A DNA stretch of 64,000 nt from Capsicum annuum (taxonomy: Eukaryota > Streptophyta > Magnoliopsida > Solanales > Solanaceae): contig NC_061121.1 in NCBI RefSeq assembly GCF_002878395.1, positions 133,967,319 through 134,031,318 on the forward strand. Reading direction: 5' to 3'. A program made the position numbers and the translations under genes. This document shows, in pieces, positions 45,165-56,645 of the stretch. Numbering within the stretch: the stretch's first letter is position 1; each line of letters begins with the position of its first letter. The notes under the pieces are model-generated. The model was not told the DNA's origin, did no database searches, and worked only from the letters and a program-made list of their open reading frames with translations.

Positions 45165-47054
45165 TGTCATGACCCAAACCTGGACCTGGCCATGACAAGT
45201 ATCTCAAGTCTCGAGGATCGAAGACCACCCTCTTAACCTATTCAAACAAAACACAATATATCTAGGAGCATATAAACTCCAAATATATAACAAGATAAGT
45301 TGAGTTCCAAATATACAACAAGTAGGCAACTCAAAAAATAAAATCTTAGAATTTTAGCAACATCCTAATCCATGGTAATCCACAAAGCCTCTAAGAAGAG
45401 CAAAACTATTCTGACTCAGGACATGCCCCCAACGATAGCCAAATAGTACAATAGAAATAGTCTAAGATAAACATGAAATAAGACTTTGAAATGATAGCCT
45501 TCTAGAGAATGGAAGCTCACTACTTCAAAGTTGATTGCTGATAACCCAAAAATCCTATCACTGCATAGAAAAAAAGTGTCTTTAATTCCTACATCACATG
45601 GGGATATATTGTACAAAGATAACTAGTGGGCAGAGCGCTAGCATATAACTAAAGATAAGGGTAAAAATAATGCCAATTCAAAATCCACTCCAGACTCAAT
45701 ATATATGTTCATATATATGCATACATACATATACATATAAGATGTTAGGATAAGGAACAAGGCTTAGCATGCTAGTAAAACATTAGCATAGATTATTTAG
45801 CCTAACCATCATAAAAAGGAACCCATGGGCTATATGGGTCCAGCTCCCCTACTGAAATGGCCCTAGTACGTGTTAGCCGCACGAACTAGAGGTATCAAAG
45901 AAGAACAGAGAATATCCTGAACCCACAACAATCCAGGATACAAATATAGGGGAATGCCATGGCCCCCTTTATTTATTAAATAGTATTGAGGGAAAGTCTC
46001 GACCATTTTTTAGTTTATCAAATCAACTCGGGATAATGCCTTGACCCCGACCTTCTAGTTTAATATCAAAACATGGCCAAAAAGGCTTTCAAAAACCCTT
46101 TAACATCTGTTTAACCTTTTATGCAATGCAATAATATAGTTGAGTAAGTTAAACCATGTGACAAATCATATTTGAAGCTAATTACACAAATGGGTGGAGG
46201 GAACACAATTTAAAAAATCAAACTCCAAACCAAAATTATCAAATTGGGGGAATGCCTCGACCCCCATTCCAATTCTCATACCCATGTACCTAATTAGTTC
46301 AAAAAACATTAATAAAGCATGAACAATGCATATAAAATAATGGAAATTCAATTCAAATAACATTTATTCCAAAACTCTCAACCATATCAAAAAAGGTATT
46401 TAAATCCATATGAACAATCATTTAAATACATGCTTTAAGCAAAACCCTTAGATGCTCCATTTACCAATTCCTTGGAAAACCCTAGTGTTCTTGACTTAGG
46501 GATTTAAGAGAAATAAGAGCATCTAATTGATTATTCAAGTGATGAAAATAATCCTCTTTGGGTGATTTATGGACGTGGGTTCTAAGTGAGAAAGAAGGAA
46601 AATGACAAGAATGCCCCTACTTAAAAGTTTAGAAAAAGTCGCCCAGTCATCAAGGGTCATCTTACGACTCATGACGTCTGGCTACAAGTCATTTCCAAAA
46701 CTCATAGTCTGAGCAGTAGCTCGAGGACCCCTCGTTTTTAACCTATGAGTTACACACTATGAATCATAAGGTGTCACTATTGCATATAGGGTCCTAGTCG
46801 TGTTCAAGATAGAAACATCAAGCACCTTTATTGGTTTAGGTATGAGGAGCACTATACGACTCATTTAGAGTTTTGATGACTCATTGAGTCTAGTCGTACT
46901 GAAAACAGACAACTTGGGCAATCTCATTGGTAACCCTATAATTGGGGTCCTACGACCTGTATAAACACCTTATGAATCATAAGGTAAGTCGTACTCTGGG
47001 TAGTGAGTTCAAAAACTCAGGAATTTTCCAGGGCAAAAAATCTAGGGTGTTACA
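45165..47054 (-). mobile_element. E3 5' LTR
   Basis: It spans 1890 bases with edges TGTCATGACCC (left) and GGGTGTTACA (right). It aligns with 21046-22236 and, in reverse complement, with 18482-20412. ACGACTC and GAGTCTAGTCG words cluster at about 46650-46990. Frames at 45416-45616, 46178-46363 and 47003-47206 are spurious. Confidence 0.88.
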
Positions 47055-47969
47055 CTTCTCCCGTTCCTCCCCAACGTCTTCCTTTCACTCGTTCTCTTCT
47101 CTTTAAAATTGACTCCGTAGTTAGAGTGGCTTGTGAAAGGGTTACTACTTGGGTTTGGTTTGACCTAGCAGTTACCATCCACAGACAAAAGAGTGAAGAA
47201 AATTAGGTACTAATTGGAATCAAGTTACAGCATGAGAGAAGCAAAAATGACAACTTTCATATAGTTTTATAGCCTCTCAAAGAAAAGTATAAACGTCTCT
47301 GTACCATTTTGTGAGACTCTACTAGATGTTTTTGGTACAGCAAGATCGAATAACCTAGGATCTAACACAAACTTTGTCACGTCCCAAATGGACATAAGTT
47401 GAACCCATCCCATTCTCTAGCTAGAGAACCAATAACCCTAGAAGCATTATCCAACACGTAAAGAAAATAAGAAAACTATCCCATTGTAGTTCAAAGATTA
47501 TCTAGTTTAAAATAACTCAAAAGCATGGAACACAGTACAAAAATCAATAAATATCTATTGGATCTGAAAGTTGGTACAAAAACATACCAATGATGGTCAA
47601 CAAGGCTATCAAACCCTAGATATAAGAAATGAATGTCCAAAAGGAAGGACTATGTCATTGAAGAAGGATTCCATGGTAGCCTGAAAATTCTTCTAACCCT
47701 TGAAATTTGAAATACGCTAGAGTTACAAGTGAGTTCTTGTAGGAACTATTGGAATATGTGTTGCACAAAACAAAAGTAAGATCAGGTATAGTAACAGCAC
47801 ACAAGAAATCAACAATGTACTGGGTGGGTCATTTGGCAAATCCAAGATGAGAATATGAACACTTAACCAAAATATAGTACCATAAGTTAATGCATACTAA
47901 CCCTAGCTACACCTAGCACAATAATTAGCAATTAAAGTATATCAGAATCACTAGCAACAAGTCAAGACA

Positions 47970-48186
47970 TCTACAATAAAGTAAAGTCTAGTCAAGACAC
48001 ATTAAACACCAAGCACAATGATATTTATATATATATATATACACACACACACATATATATATACATACATATATATACATAAATACATACATACATATAT
48101 ATATACATACATACATATATATACATACATATATCTACACTTAAGTAATGTCCAGTCAAGACACGTTAAACACCAAACATAGTGAC

Positions 48187-48231
<45 letters not shown>

Positions 48232-48290
48232 TACATATATAAATATACATACATACATACATATATGTATGTATGTATGTATGTATTACC
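47970..48290. repeat. 164-bp tandem duplication holding AT/CATA microsatellites
   Basis: Two copies of a unit starting TCTACA, with AGTCAAGACACRTTAAACACC inside, begin at about 47970 and 48134, 164 bases apart. Each runs into (AT)n and (CATA)n tracts. The longest AT run is 48190-48228. Frames at 48002-48404 are translations of these repeats. Confidence 0.9.
48245..48282. repeat. Perfect 38-bp palindrome in the CATA/TATG tract
   Basis: Nineteen bases on each side of 48263/48264 are exact reverse complements (ATACATACATACATACATA and its mirror). It could extrude as a cruciform; otherwise it is a by-product of tetranucleotide expansion. Confidence 0.9.
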
Positions 48291-49195
48291 CAATACACTT
48301 ATGAAATTATCAAACTCACCTATACCTTGTACATACAAGCTAAGTGTAACATACCTACACTCTAGTCTTGAACGACAGAGAACAAATTTCATGCATATAC
48401 CCAAAATTCAGAAACAAGTGCTTGTCATCCTTCTTCCACTATTAATCCATGAGAATGTCCAAATACCAAAAATTCCATAAAATCAACATTAGACTATAAC
48501 AACATTATACTAGCAATAAAATAAATCGACTCTTGTAATATCCAGAAGTTATACAAGAAATTCATTTGAAAAATGAACAACAAAACAACATTTAATAATG
48601 AGTAATATTAATAAGTAATTAACATGCACATATAGCACAAATTGAATTAAATTACAATACCATCACCTACCTCAATCTAAACTTGCACGACTCAACTAAG
48701 CTTGAGTCTTGTCCTTTCATGCAATTTCAACTTGATCTCGGTCTACAAATACATACAAACACATACTTAGTAAAAGTATTTACCACATTGGGGATTATAA
48801 CTCATTCTCAACTCCTAAAGCAAAGTTCATGAACATTTCCTTCTCGTTCTAGGGCTTTTCTACCATAATTCACCTAAAACTATTAATATCATGGATAAAT
48901 TAGATAATTAACTACATGAATGGGTAATTTAATAGACATTAATCAAAACCCAATGTTTTTATAGTTAAATTAATCCCTTTCACTATAAAAATAAACTAAA
49001 ACTAGCCCTTAACTCTCCCCAAATTTCGTACACTAGCAAGTTTAAGGCTCGATTATCAATTTCTAGTTAATTGGAATGAAGTTCTTTACTTAATAAATAA
49101 AAATGATGGACAACTGAAGTTTTTTTCCCCAAGTCACCTCTCTTTTTCCTCAAGATGTGTTTAAGAGTAATAAATAATTTTAGGAGGTTCTTACA

Positions 49196-50224
49196 ATAAA
49201 ACAATGATTTATGTCACTATAGCGGCTATTGACTGCATTAGCTTGAGGCTATAGATGGACTTTCTCCATATTTGGGCATATCTCTATAGCTATATGGGCA
49301 AGGTGGAATGCTTGATTTCTCCTAAAATCTCTTTTCACAACACACCTTAAATCTAAGATATCCCAAACATACCCTTTATGCTAAGATCAATTCTGAAAGT
49401 TTTACTTACCCAAATTCAGTTCTATCAAATACAATGTCTTTTTTAATGTATTATTTAAATAAAAACCAATTCAAATTCTACCATACTCACCCAATTAAAT
49501 TTTGGATTGTTCTAGACCATACCTCGCTCTAATTTTTTTTTGAAACTAGCCTTACCTGAAATTTTTAACTATAAATCCAAAAAATTTAGCATAAAATTCT
49601 AGACTAGAGACTTATATGTAAATCTAGAAATTGTGTTACAGTGGATATATAGTTGATCATGTGAGTGCATCTTTTGCTAATTTTATGTAGTGTTCTTATT
49701 TGATAAAAGTGAAAATTATTATTTCACTAAGATTTGTTATATCAAGAGATAGTTGTCTATATATTTATAGAAGACATTGCACTGGGTAACTAATTAGTGT
49801 ATAATAAGGGATTGGTTGACTTATTATCTCTAGTTGATGTTTTCTTAAAATCAAGCATACCAGTTGCGGTAAAATTAATGAATTCATTAGACATATTTTA
49901 TATGTAAAGATTACTTTCTTTATATCTAAATTTAAGTTGAGCCTTTTGTTGCATAGTTTCATGTCTTTTTAAGTATGTTGATCCAAATTATTTCTAGTAG
50001 AATAATTATGGTCTAATTATTATATTATTGATGCATAAAATAAATCATTAGGGTGCTAAGTGTTTTTGAGGCCATTGAAATAACAATTGTTTTGTAAGGC
50101 CATTAAGCTGATAAAATCTCAATTTTGAAATTGTTAGTGATTCCATTTGGGACGTGCATTATTTGAGTTGTACCCATTAAGTTTCATGATTCTCTTTGGG
50201 TAATAAAATGCCACAATGCAAATA
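49196..50224. other. Unassigned AT-rich sequence
   Basis: This kilobase matches no other part of the window that I can see and has no terminal repeats, target duplications or coding frames with family resemblance (49765-49962 is a 65-residue frame without motifs). A CTCTTTGGGTAATAAAATGC phrase near 50195 gives no lead. It may be pre-insertion DNA or internal sequence of the element whose LTR precedes it. Confidence 0.5.
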
Positions 50225-51300
50225 TGGGTCATGATGGTACTTATCATGGCTCAGTCTTGACAAATAAGTCACTCACCCAAAATGATAAAGGAAAACAGAA
50301 ACAAAAACAACACAACCCAAGGCGAGACTTCTTTAATGAAGTCAAATCCATACAAGTATAATAATACCAAAGGTCTGAATGAAATATAATAAATCATCCA
50401 AAACCTGGAGTCAGAATATAAGAGCATTTAGGTACAGATTCAATAATTAAAAAAATACAAAATCTGTCTCTGATCAAAATAAAGACATAAGTAAAATAGA
50501 ATGAGATTCGAAATCTGTCCTAAACATTAGAATGGTCCAATACCTCGAATAACACTAATCAATAGCATAATCTTAACCTCTGCGTATCATACTCATTTTA
50601 AGTTATGCATTGAAAGGGCTCAATAAGGGTGAATACAGTCCTTTTGTACTCAGTACGTATCATAAGCCAGCTGAGCAAATCAAAAAATAAGATAAGGAAA
50701 ATAACACTATGAGCACATCATCTGCAAGTAGAAAATTCCAAATGGTAACTCACACCATCTTTACTAATAGTTTTAATACATAAATACAGTTCTAAAAAAT
50801 AGCACATATATTTAAAAAAGAGATACAAAAACTAAACTCAAAGCAAGGCAACTAAAGAAATCATGAAAGATGTGCATTCAAATGCAATGCAATGTAATAT
50901 GGATAGGATGAATGATAAAAGTCATCGTACGACTTTCTGTATACACCCACCGAGCTCGCAACACCCAGGTAAGACCTATAGGAGGGAGAAATTCGCAACC
51001 TATTTTCAATATCTTATATCTTAATCTAGACTTATCTCTCTACTTGTATTTACTAAGAGAGCTTTCATAAAGTGTCTTATTTTCTTTCAAAAATAGTATT
51101 TCTCAATGGTACCAGTATCTCATTAATATATATGTATGGAATGAGGATGTAATCTTCACAATCAACTCAATGTGATGATATACAAATTCATCCAACATGT
51201 ATATATATAAGTGAGCTTAGAAATCAACTCATTATGTCCACAATTCATGATTATCAACTCCAACTAGGAACTTTTGAAATAAATATGCATGTAAGACTAT
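50225..51300 (-). mobile_element. LTR fragment, second family, 3' part
   Basis: In reverse complement this resembles the LTR at 51301-54850: GTCATGATGGTACTTATC at 50228 matches GATCATGATGGCACCTAC at 51317, and GTACTCAGTACG-type words follow about 400 bases on in both. It is cut at its U3 side by the LTR starting at 51301. Confidence 0.65.
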
Positions 51301-52683
51301 CACGACCCGATTTACAGATCATGATGGCACCTACTAAATCCCGCTAGTAGGTAAGACAATAATATAACCCAGAGCTAACACAATGGGTTAATGTGATAAG
51401 AAATGCTAACATAGGCCAAGATCAATGAACTCAAGTTATGAATAAACAATGCTCTAACATAGATAAACAGACAACCTGAATAGCACTCCCATGATCCGAT
51501 ATAGTCAGTGCAAGAGCATTTAGTATCAATGATACAACCCAATGGTCTAAAATTAGCCAATATATCTGCCTCAATGCAAAAGGTTGAATAATAATAAAAT
51601 AGAACAAAATGGGTGACACAAACTTCAAGAGCTCACCCTATCTCCAGAATGTCAACACTGCACGAACTTAAATCAATAGCGACAACTAGTACTTTGATGT
51701 GCACCAAGAAGGTACAAAAGTGTAGTATGAGTACCAAAATAACGGGTACTCAAGAGGCATCATAGTCTGACTGAGCTAAGTCATGATATAAAGTTAATAT
51801 AATGCAAGATAATCCAAAATAAGTTAAGGTACAGAATCAAACCTGAATCTTCCCATCATCACTGTATATAATAAGAAATTAAATCAGAATAATATTATAA
51901 CATAAGGCTTCAATGCAAGTCAGTACCATTGTTCATAAATAATAGATAATTTTGAACCATAATGCATCAAATAGCATAACGACAAGCAGAAATAAGTACA
52001 AAGTTAGCGACCATACGCCAACTGGTGCATAAAGTAAAAAAACTCATCATAGCATTGCATACTACTGGAGAATACACCCAAGATAAATAGTAAAGCATTT
52101 AACTAACAACAAATCAAAATATCATCATTATTCAACCATATTCCATATTTATCCTCCATCGAACATTTTACCGGACTTTCATTAATTACCAACATTGACC
52201 ATATAGCAATAACCCATACTATTACCACATTGACCCCTTGTTATTGATACCCATCAGCCATTATTCTCTAGCTAAACAAAGATCATTAACTAATTCATTA
52301 GATTACTAACAATCACATAATTATAGTCATTTATTTCACCACATAGCCATTTAGATAACCAAAACTACTTAATAAACATTATTTATCACGAGTTGTACTC
52401 ACTAAGTGAATCCTCATTTTACAACTAGTTTCCCGCTTATCAAATATCTTGATTAATCATTTGAACATTATCCACCACAAATCCTTAGTTAACATTAATC
52501 ATTAACTACCCCACGTTTTATGTATTTAACACTAGTGAGCTATAACTTGCACCCTAAGGTCAACTTCACCCCACATTACTTACATAGATGTATATATATA
52601 TAAGAGCATGTATATATTTTCCATACAAAGGGCTATCAAGACTCGAATCGATAGATGTCAACCTAGGCACATCAAATAATCAT

Positions 52684-52878
52684 CTTCCGACCCTACCGGG
52701 TGTATCATCATCACCATAATATCCTCTGACCTTGTCGAGATCAACATCATCATCACAATATCCTATGGCCTTGTCGGGTATCATCATCATTACAATAATA
52801 TCCTACGGCCTTGATGGGTATCAATATTATCACAATAATATTCTCTGCCCTTGTCGAGTATCACCATGTCATCATAAT
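52684..52878. repeat. Five-unit tandem array, about 39-bp period
   Basis: Units begin near 52684, 52721, 52760, 52800 and 52839. Each has a variant of ATCCTMTGGCCTTGTCGGGT then ATCATCATCA-type sequence ending ACAATA. Units differ at several positions, so the array is old. Confidence 0.88.
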
Positions 52879-52903
52879 AGGCAAATTGATGATAATTATA
52901 AAG

Positions 52904-52987
52904 GACAAACTCCACAAGGGCTAAAGTAAATGACAAGCCCCATGAGAGCTAAAGTAAATGACAAATCCTACGAAGGCTAAAGTAAAT
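52904..52987. repeat. Three-unit tandem array, exact 28-bp period
   Basis: Units at 52904-52931, 52932-52959 and 52960-52987 each begin GACAA and end GCTAAAGTAAAT, with about seven variable bases in between. No indels occur between units. Confidence 0.95.
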
Positions 52988-54850
52988 GAGCATAAAGGAG
53001 AAGTAAAGAAGAGAATACCTCCAAAACTCGTCATTCATCATAATATCTTTTTATCAAGTGATATATGAATATATACCATTAATATTAAAAAATATCATCA
53101 GGGTTTTTCCTAAAAATATATCTTCAACACCAGCAAGTACCCAAAGTCATCTATATTGCCCCTAAAGGGCACTCGCTAGGCAATTACTAAGAATAAGGGT
53201 TCAAGAGGTTAAATCATCAATCTTGGCTTAAGGTGGGTCAATGAGCTCACTCCTAAATTCCTGAAATACATTATAAGTCAATTTCTACCCCGGACTAGGA
53301 TAAGGTATCTAAGCCAACTTTTAGATGTATAGCAAGCCCCAATAAGACCTAGGGCTTACATTCTACTCAAGTAACCTTCACTAAGTCCAATGGAACTAAG
53401 GCAACCTCCATTAGTATAAGCATTTAAGGCCAACTTACTCCAAAAGTAAGCAACTATAGCATTTCACCTATTACTGGATAATTAAGGCATTATCAAGCTG
53501 AACATGAGCAATGAAGACTAATCCACCTAAGCTATAGGAAATAAGTCAAGCATTTCAATTCTAGGATATCATAGAGCTTCAAGGTCCAACTAATCCCAAA
53601 TCTTACATATCATCCATTCAACACCTAAAATCCATCCCAATCTAGCAAGATATCACAAATATACTATGACATAACTCAATCTAACAAGGAATAAACCTAA
53701 CCTACCTTAAATCTAAAGAAAGCTCATGAAATCCCTAAAACTCCCCTTTTTACTTCTCAGAAGCCTCTTCAATATGCAAAGTTATGAAAAATACATACTC
53801 ATCAATATGATAATATTAATACCCATATTGCACCATTGTGTTTCGGTCCAAAAATCACACCAAAGCCTCATATGGGTCCCACTCATGGAAAAATATATTT
53901 TCAAAACCAACCCAATATAATATGAAACTCATGGAATCAAAACCCTCAAAATGGGTGAAAACCAAGTAAACATTGGGCTAAAATCAAGACCTAAGTGATT
54001 TAGAGCTTTGGTCAAATAATCAAGAAATTCAAGCATGAAATTGAAGGATTATTACCTTAAATCCAATGATAATCATGAAAATATATGTTAATTAAGACCT
54101 CAAGTCACACTCAAGACTCAATTTAAGGTTAGCACAATATCTTAAAGTTCTTAGGTCTCAAAACTTAGTGAGGAATGGCCAAAATACGGCCTAAGGGGCC
54201 CTTTTATACCCATATTAGGTACTCAACTATGGCTATCACAGTCCATGGATTGCAATCACGATTGGGTGATAGCCTTGGCCTTATTGAATCATAATAGGGC
54301 AAACATGATGGCTTTTGTCCGATCACACAAGCATTAGCACCAGCAAACTTAGAAAATTTTCCAAGTTTCCAACAACGCCTCGAGATTCAATCAAAATCCA
54401 ATATATGCAAATGATTATTGTAACAATAATGAATTCAATGTTCTAGATGTTTTGGAGAAATTAAATTTTCCATCCAAGGTTGTTTTGACCTAATATAGGT
54501 CCCACAACAAAAATTTTAATTTTCTAACTTTTTTACAAATAGGTCAAAATAAGCTCAGGTGCATTGGGACCTGAACCAAAGGTCTATCTATCCTAAAATC
54601 AATATTTGAGAGGTGTTGGAGCAGTAGAAATTTGCATTTGAGGTCATATTATTAAAGTTTCTGCCCGGTGGCCATTTAGAATCAGCGAAGATTTCTAAAT
54701 AAGAAATTAGCTCTAAAAACCAAATGAACTGTTGGTAACCGAACTATCAGTACTAGGAAGTCATTAATAACTTGGGGTAGCTATGAAAAATCTCTAACAA
54801 CAAAAATAAGAAGAAATACAAAAAATGACCTGAAGAGTCATTTCAATATC

Positions 54851-55755
54851 CAAAACTAAAAGAACTTTCATCCTCGGGAGTTAAAGATAAGGAAACACTT
54901 GAAGGCTCAAATAGGTGAGGATACTAGGCCTGCATCTCACTCTTGATCTCTCGAGTTTTCTTCTTCACTGGGCGGTGCCAAAACTTAACCTTAAGTATAG
55001 GAATCTCCCTAGTACACAACCACTTCATATTACTAACGAAAATAAGCATAGGCTTCTCCATAAAGAACAAACTCTCATCTAATTGAATTGAGTCCCATCT
55101 AAGCATATAAGATGGGTCAGGAATATACTGCTACAACATAGAGACATAGAAAGATGGATGAAATATATCAAAATTCAGAGGTAAATCTACCTCACCAACT
55201 GTGCAAAGAATCTCAAATGGACCAATATATCAAGGACTGAGATTACACTTCTTCTCGAACCTCTTCACACCCTTTATATGTGAAATATAGAGGAATACAC
55301 GGTCACCAACACCAAATCTCAAGTCACAGAGCCTATGGTCTACAGAGGCTTTTTACCTACTCTGAGTTACTCGTAGTCTATCTTCAATCACCCTAACTCT
55401 AACCAAGGAGACAAGAAGCAAATTCATACCTTGAAAGTCTCAAATTATTCAATCAGAGAACGATATCTCCTACCATACAAAGACTCATAAGGCGTCATTC
55501 AATACTTCAATGGAAACTATTTTTATATGCGAACTCGGTCAAGTCTAAGCATTTCTCCCACTAGCCCCTAAAATCCATAAGGCAGGCTTAAAGCATGTCC
55601 TAAAGAACCTAAATAATCTACTCGGACTGACGATCGGTCTGCGGATGAAAGGTTGTACTCAAATCCAAATGAGAACCTAACTCCTCTAAAAATTTCCTCC
55701 AAAACCTTGAAGTGAATATAGAACTGAGATCTAAAATGATAGAAATAGGAATAAC
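54851..55755 (-). pseudogene. Integrase and chromodomain remnant of the second family
   Basis: The chromodomain is at 55106-54920: LRWDSIQLDESL, then REIPILKVKFWHRPV and the downstream TREIKSEMQA. Left of 55750 integrase words remain: TSRFWRKFLEELGSHLDLS at about 55700-55645 and TTFHPQTDRQSE near 55640-55610. The middle is broken by frameshifts. The integrase ends abruptly near 55750, inside the phrase before its second catalytic D, where sequence of E3 type begins. Confidence 0.8.
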
Positions 55756-55760
55756 CTAGG

Positions 55761-55765
55761 AAGGA
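55761..55765. repeat. Target-site duplication of the solo LTR, left copy (AAGGA)
   Basis: AAGGA precedes TGTAATACCCCG and equals 58607-58611. The left flank (GGAATAACCTAGGAAGGA) matches the E3 copy at 22581-22599 (GGAACAACCAAGGAAGGA), so both sides of the LTR belong to the E3-like sequence. Confidence 0.9.
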
Positions 55766-56315
55766 TGTAATACCCCGATCATTTCTTAAGCCTAAATTTA
55801 TTTTTTGAGTGAATATGGATGACTTTCAAAGTGATTGTTGTTTATATCGTGTTGTATTTCCCTAAATTCCACTTTCTATCTTTAGTATAACTGGATAAGC
55901 TTTCCATTAACATAAGATTCACTCGAATCAAACACCCGGTGAGGGAGTTAGAGCCATTTTGTAATACCCTGAGACTCTAACCAATAGTGCAACCATGAAT
56001 CAAGCTCATGAGAAATAAATTATAGTGCTTTGGTTGTTTTCTAATCAAGTGTGATGTGTATTAAGGCCTGACAGATGTCCTAGAGATTAGGTGAATTAAA
56101 ACATTCCTTACCGATTGAATTCATGGGATGGATTTTTCTATATCCAACTTCAAATTATCATATCTCTCGTTATACTATGAATCATTGATCTCATGACCTA
56201 CCAAAAGATAGATAATTGAATTATATTTCCAATGATACCAATTTCGTTAAAATCAGATATCGGAGCAAAGAGTTAGGCTTATTTTACTCCAGCGTGTCAG
56301 CCTGGAAACTCCGTG

Positions 56316-56560
56316 ACGACCTTTTGTGACGACTTATCACAAGCCTGGCGGCTTGTCACAAAATGTCGTCACCTTAAGGAAGAAATTCTCAAAATCCAAC
56401 CTTTTGTGACAAGATTTTTTGATGGCTTGTCACAAGTTTGACGGCTAGTCACAAAATGTCGTCAACTTTAAGCTAAAAATCATAAAATCCACCCTTTTTG
56501 TGACGACAATTCATGACGGCCTATCACGGGCCTGACGGCTTGTCACGGATGTCGTTAGCT
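56316..56560 (+). repeat. Threefold repeat with stem-loop words in U3
   Basis: CTTTTGTGACGAC-like sequence starts units at 56321, 56401 and about 56494. Each unit has GGCTTGTCACAAAATGTCGTC or a variant. Within a unit, TTGTGAC and GTCACAA, and GACGAC and GTCGTC, can pair, so each unit can fold. The period is 80-93 bases. Confidence 0.8.
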
Positions 56561-56627
56561 ATTTGGTTCCAGAAATTAAGGGACGTTTTTGCAAGAGCAT
56601 TTTGGTCATTTCCACCCATTTTGGTAC

Positions 56628-56645
56628 TATATATATATATATATC
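56628..56645 (+). promoter_or_regulatory. Predicted LTR promoter (TATATATA box)
   Basis: ACTATATATATATATATATCC lies about 70 bases after the U3 repeat cluster and is followed by a purine-rich GTAGAGAAGAGAAG start region and a pyrimidine-rich leader. The position 860 bases into a 2.8 kb LTR fits a retrotransposon promoter, but a plain dinucleotide repeat cannot be excluded. Confidence 0.4.

Larger units (their letters stand above)
21046..47054 (-). mobile_element. E3: chromovirus-like gypsy element, split by E2
   Basis: E3 is a minus-strand element with a 5' LTR at 45165-47054, primer site, gag, protease and RT start to 42859, then E2 (25057-42858), then the rest of RT, RNase H, integrase and chromodomain to about 22390, and a truncated 3' LTR at 21046-22236. 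RT reads continuously across the E2 insertion (LNKVTMKNKY before, KYPLPRIDGLYDKL after) when one target copy is removed. Order of domains (RT, RNase H, integrase, chromodomain) is that of Ty3/gypsy chromoviruses; a Tekay/Del-like lineage is likely. Every coding part has stops. The outer target duplication cannot be tested because the left LTR is truncated. Confidence 0.85.
47055..49195 (-). mobile_element. LARD-related element: leader remnant plus 5' LTR
   Basis: Bases 47055-47374 resemble the LARD-2 leader at 35230-35371 (AAAGAAAAGTATAAACGTCTC matches GAAGAAAAGTGCAGACGTATA, and CCTAGG is shared). The Met-tRNA primer site is decayed (near 47360-47372). An LTR of about 1.82 kb runs from TGTCACGTCCC at 47375 to TTCTTACA at 49195. 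E3's 5' LTR edge sits in the leader, so E3 seems to have inserted here; the other side is lost. The LTR contains a microsatellite-rich duplication. Confidence 0.65.
51301..54850 (-). mobile_element. LTR, second family (about 3.5 kb), 3' LTR of a broken element
   Basis: The left edge is TATCACGACCCGA, the usual terminus. The right edge is near 54850, where pol sequence starts beyond a short spacer. Because the chromodomain end of pol lies on its right, this is the 3' LTR of a minus-strand element. It holds two tandem arrays (52684-52878 and 52904-52987) and a cluster of CACGATTGGGTGATAGCC-like words near 54230-54310. The exact right edge is uncertain. Frames at 51375-51628, 52732-52929 and 53726-53920 are in the LTR and have no family match. 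Confidence 0.65.

Noticed and set aside
48002..48404. Tyr/Ile-rich frames of 71-110 residues
   Set aside because: They translate AT and CATA microsatellites and have no codon or domain signal.
52684..52987. CRISPR-like array of short repeats
   Set aside because: The units are directly adjacent without unique spacers, in plant LTR sequence; this is a minisatellite.
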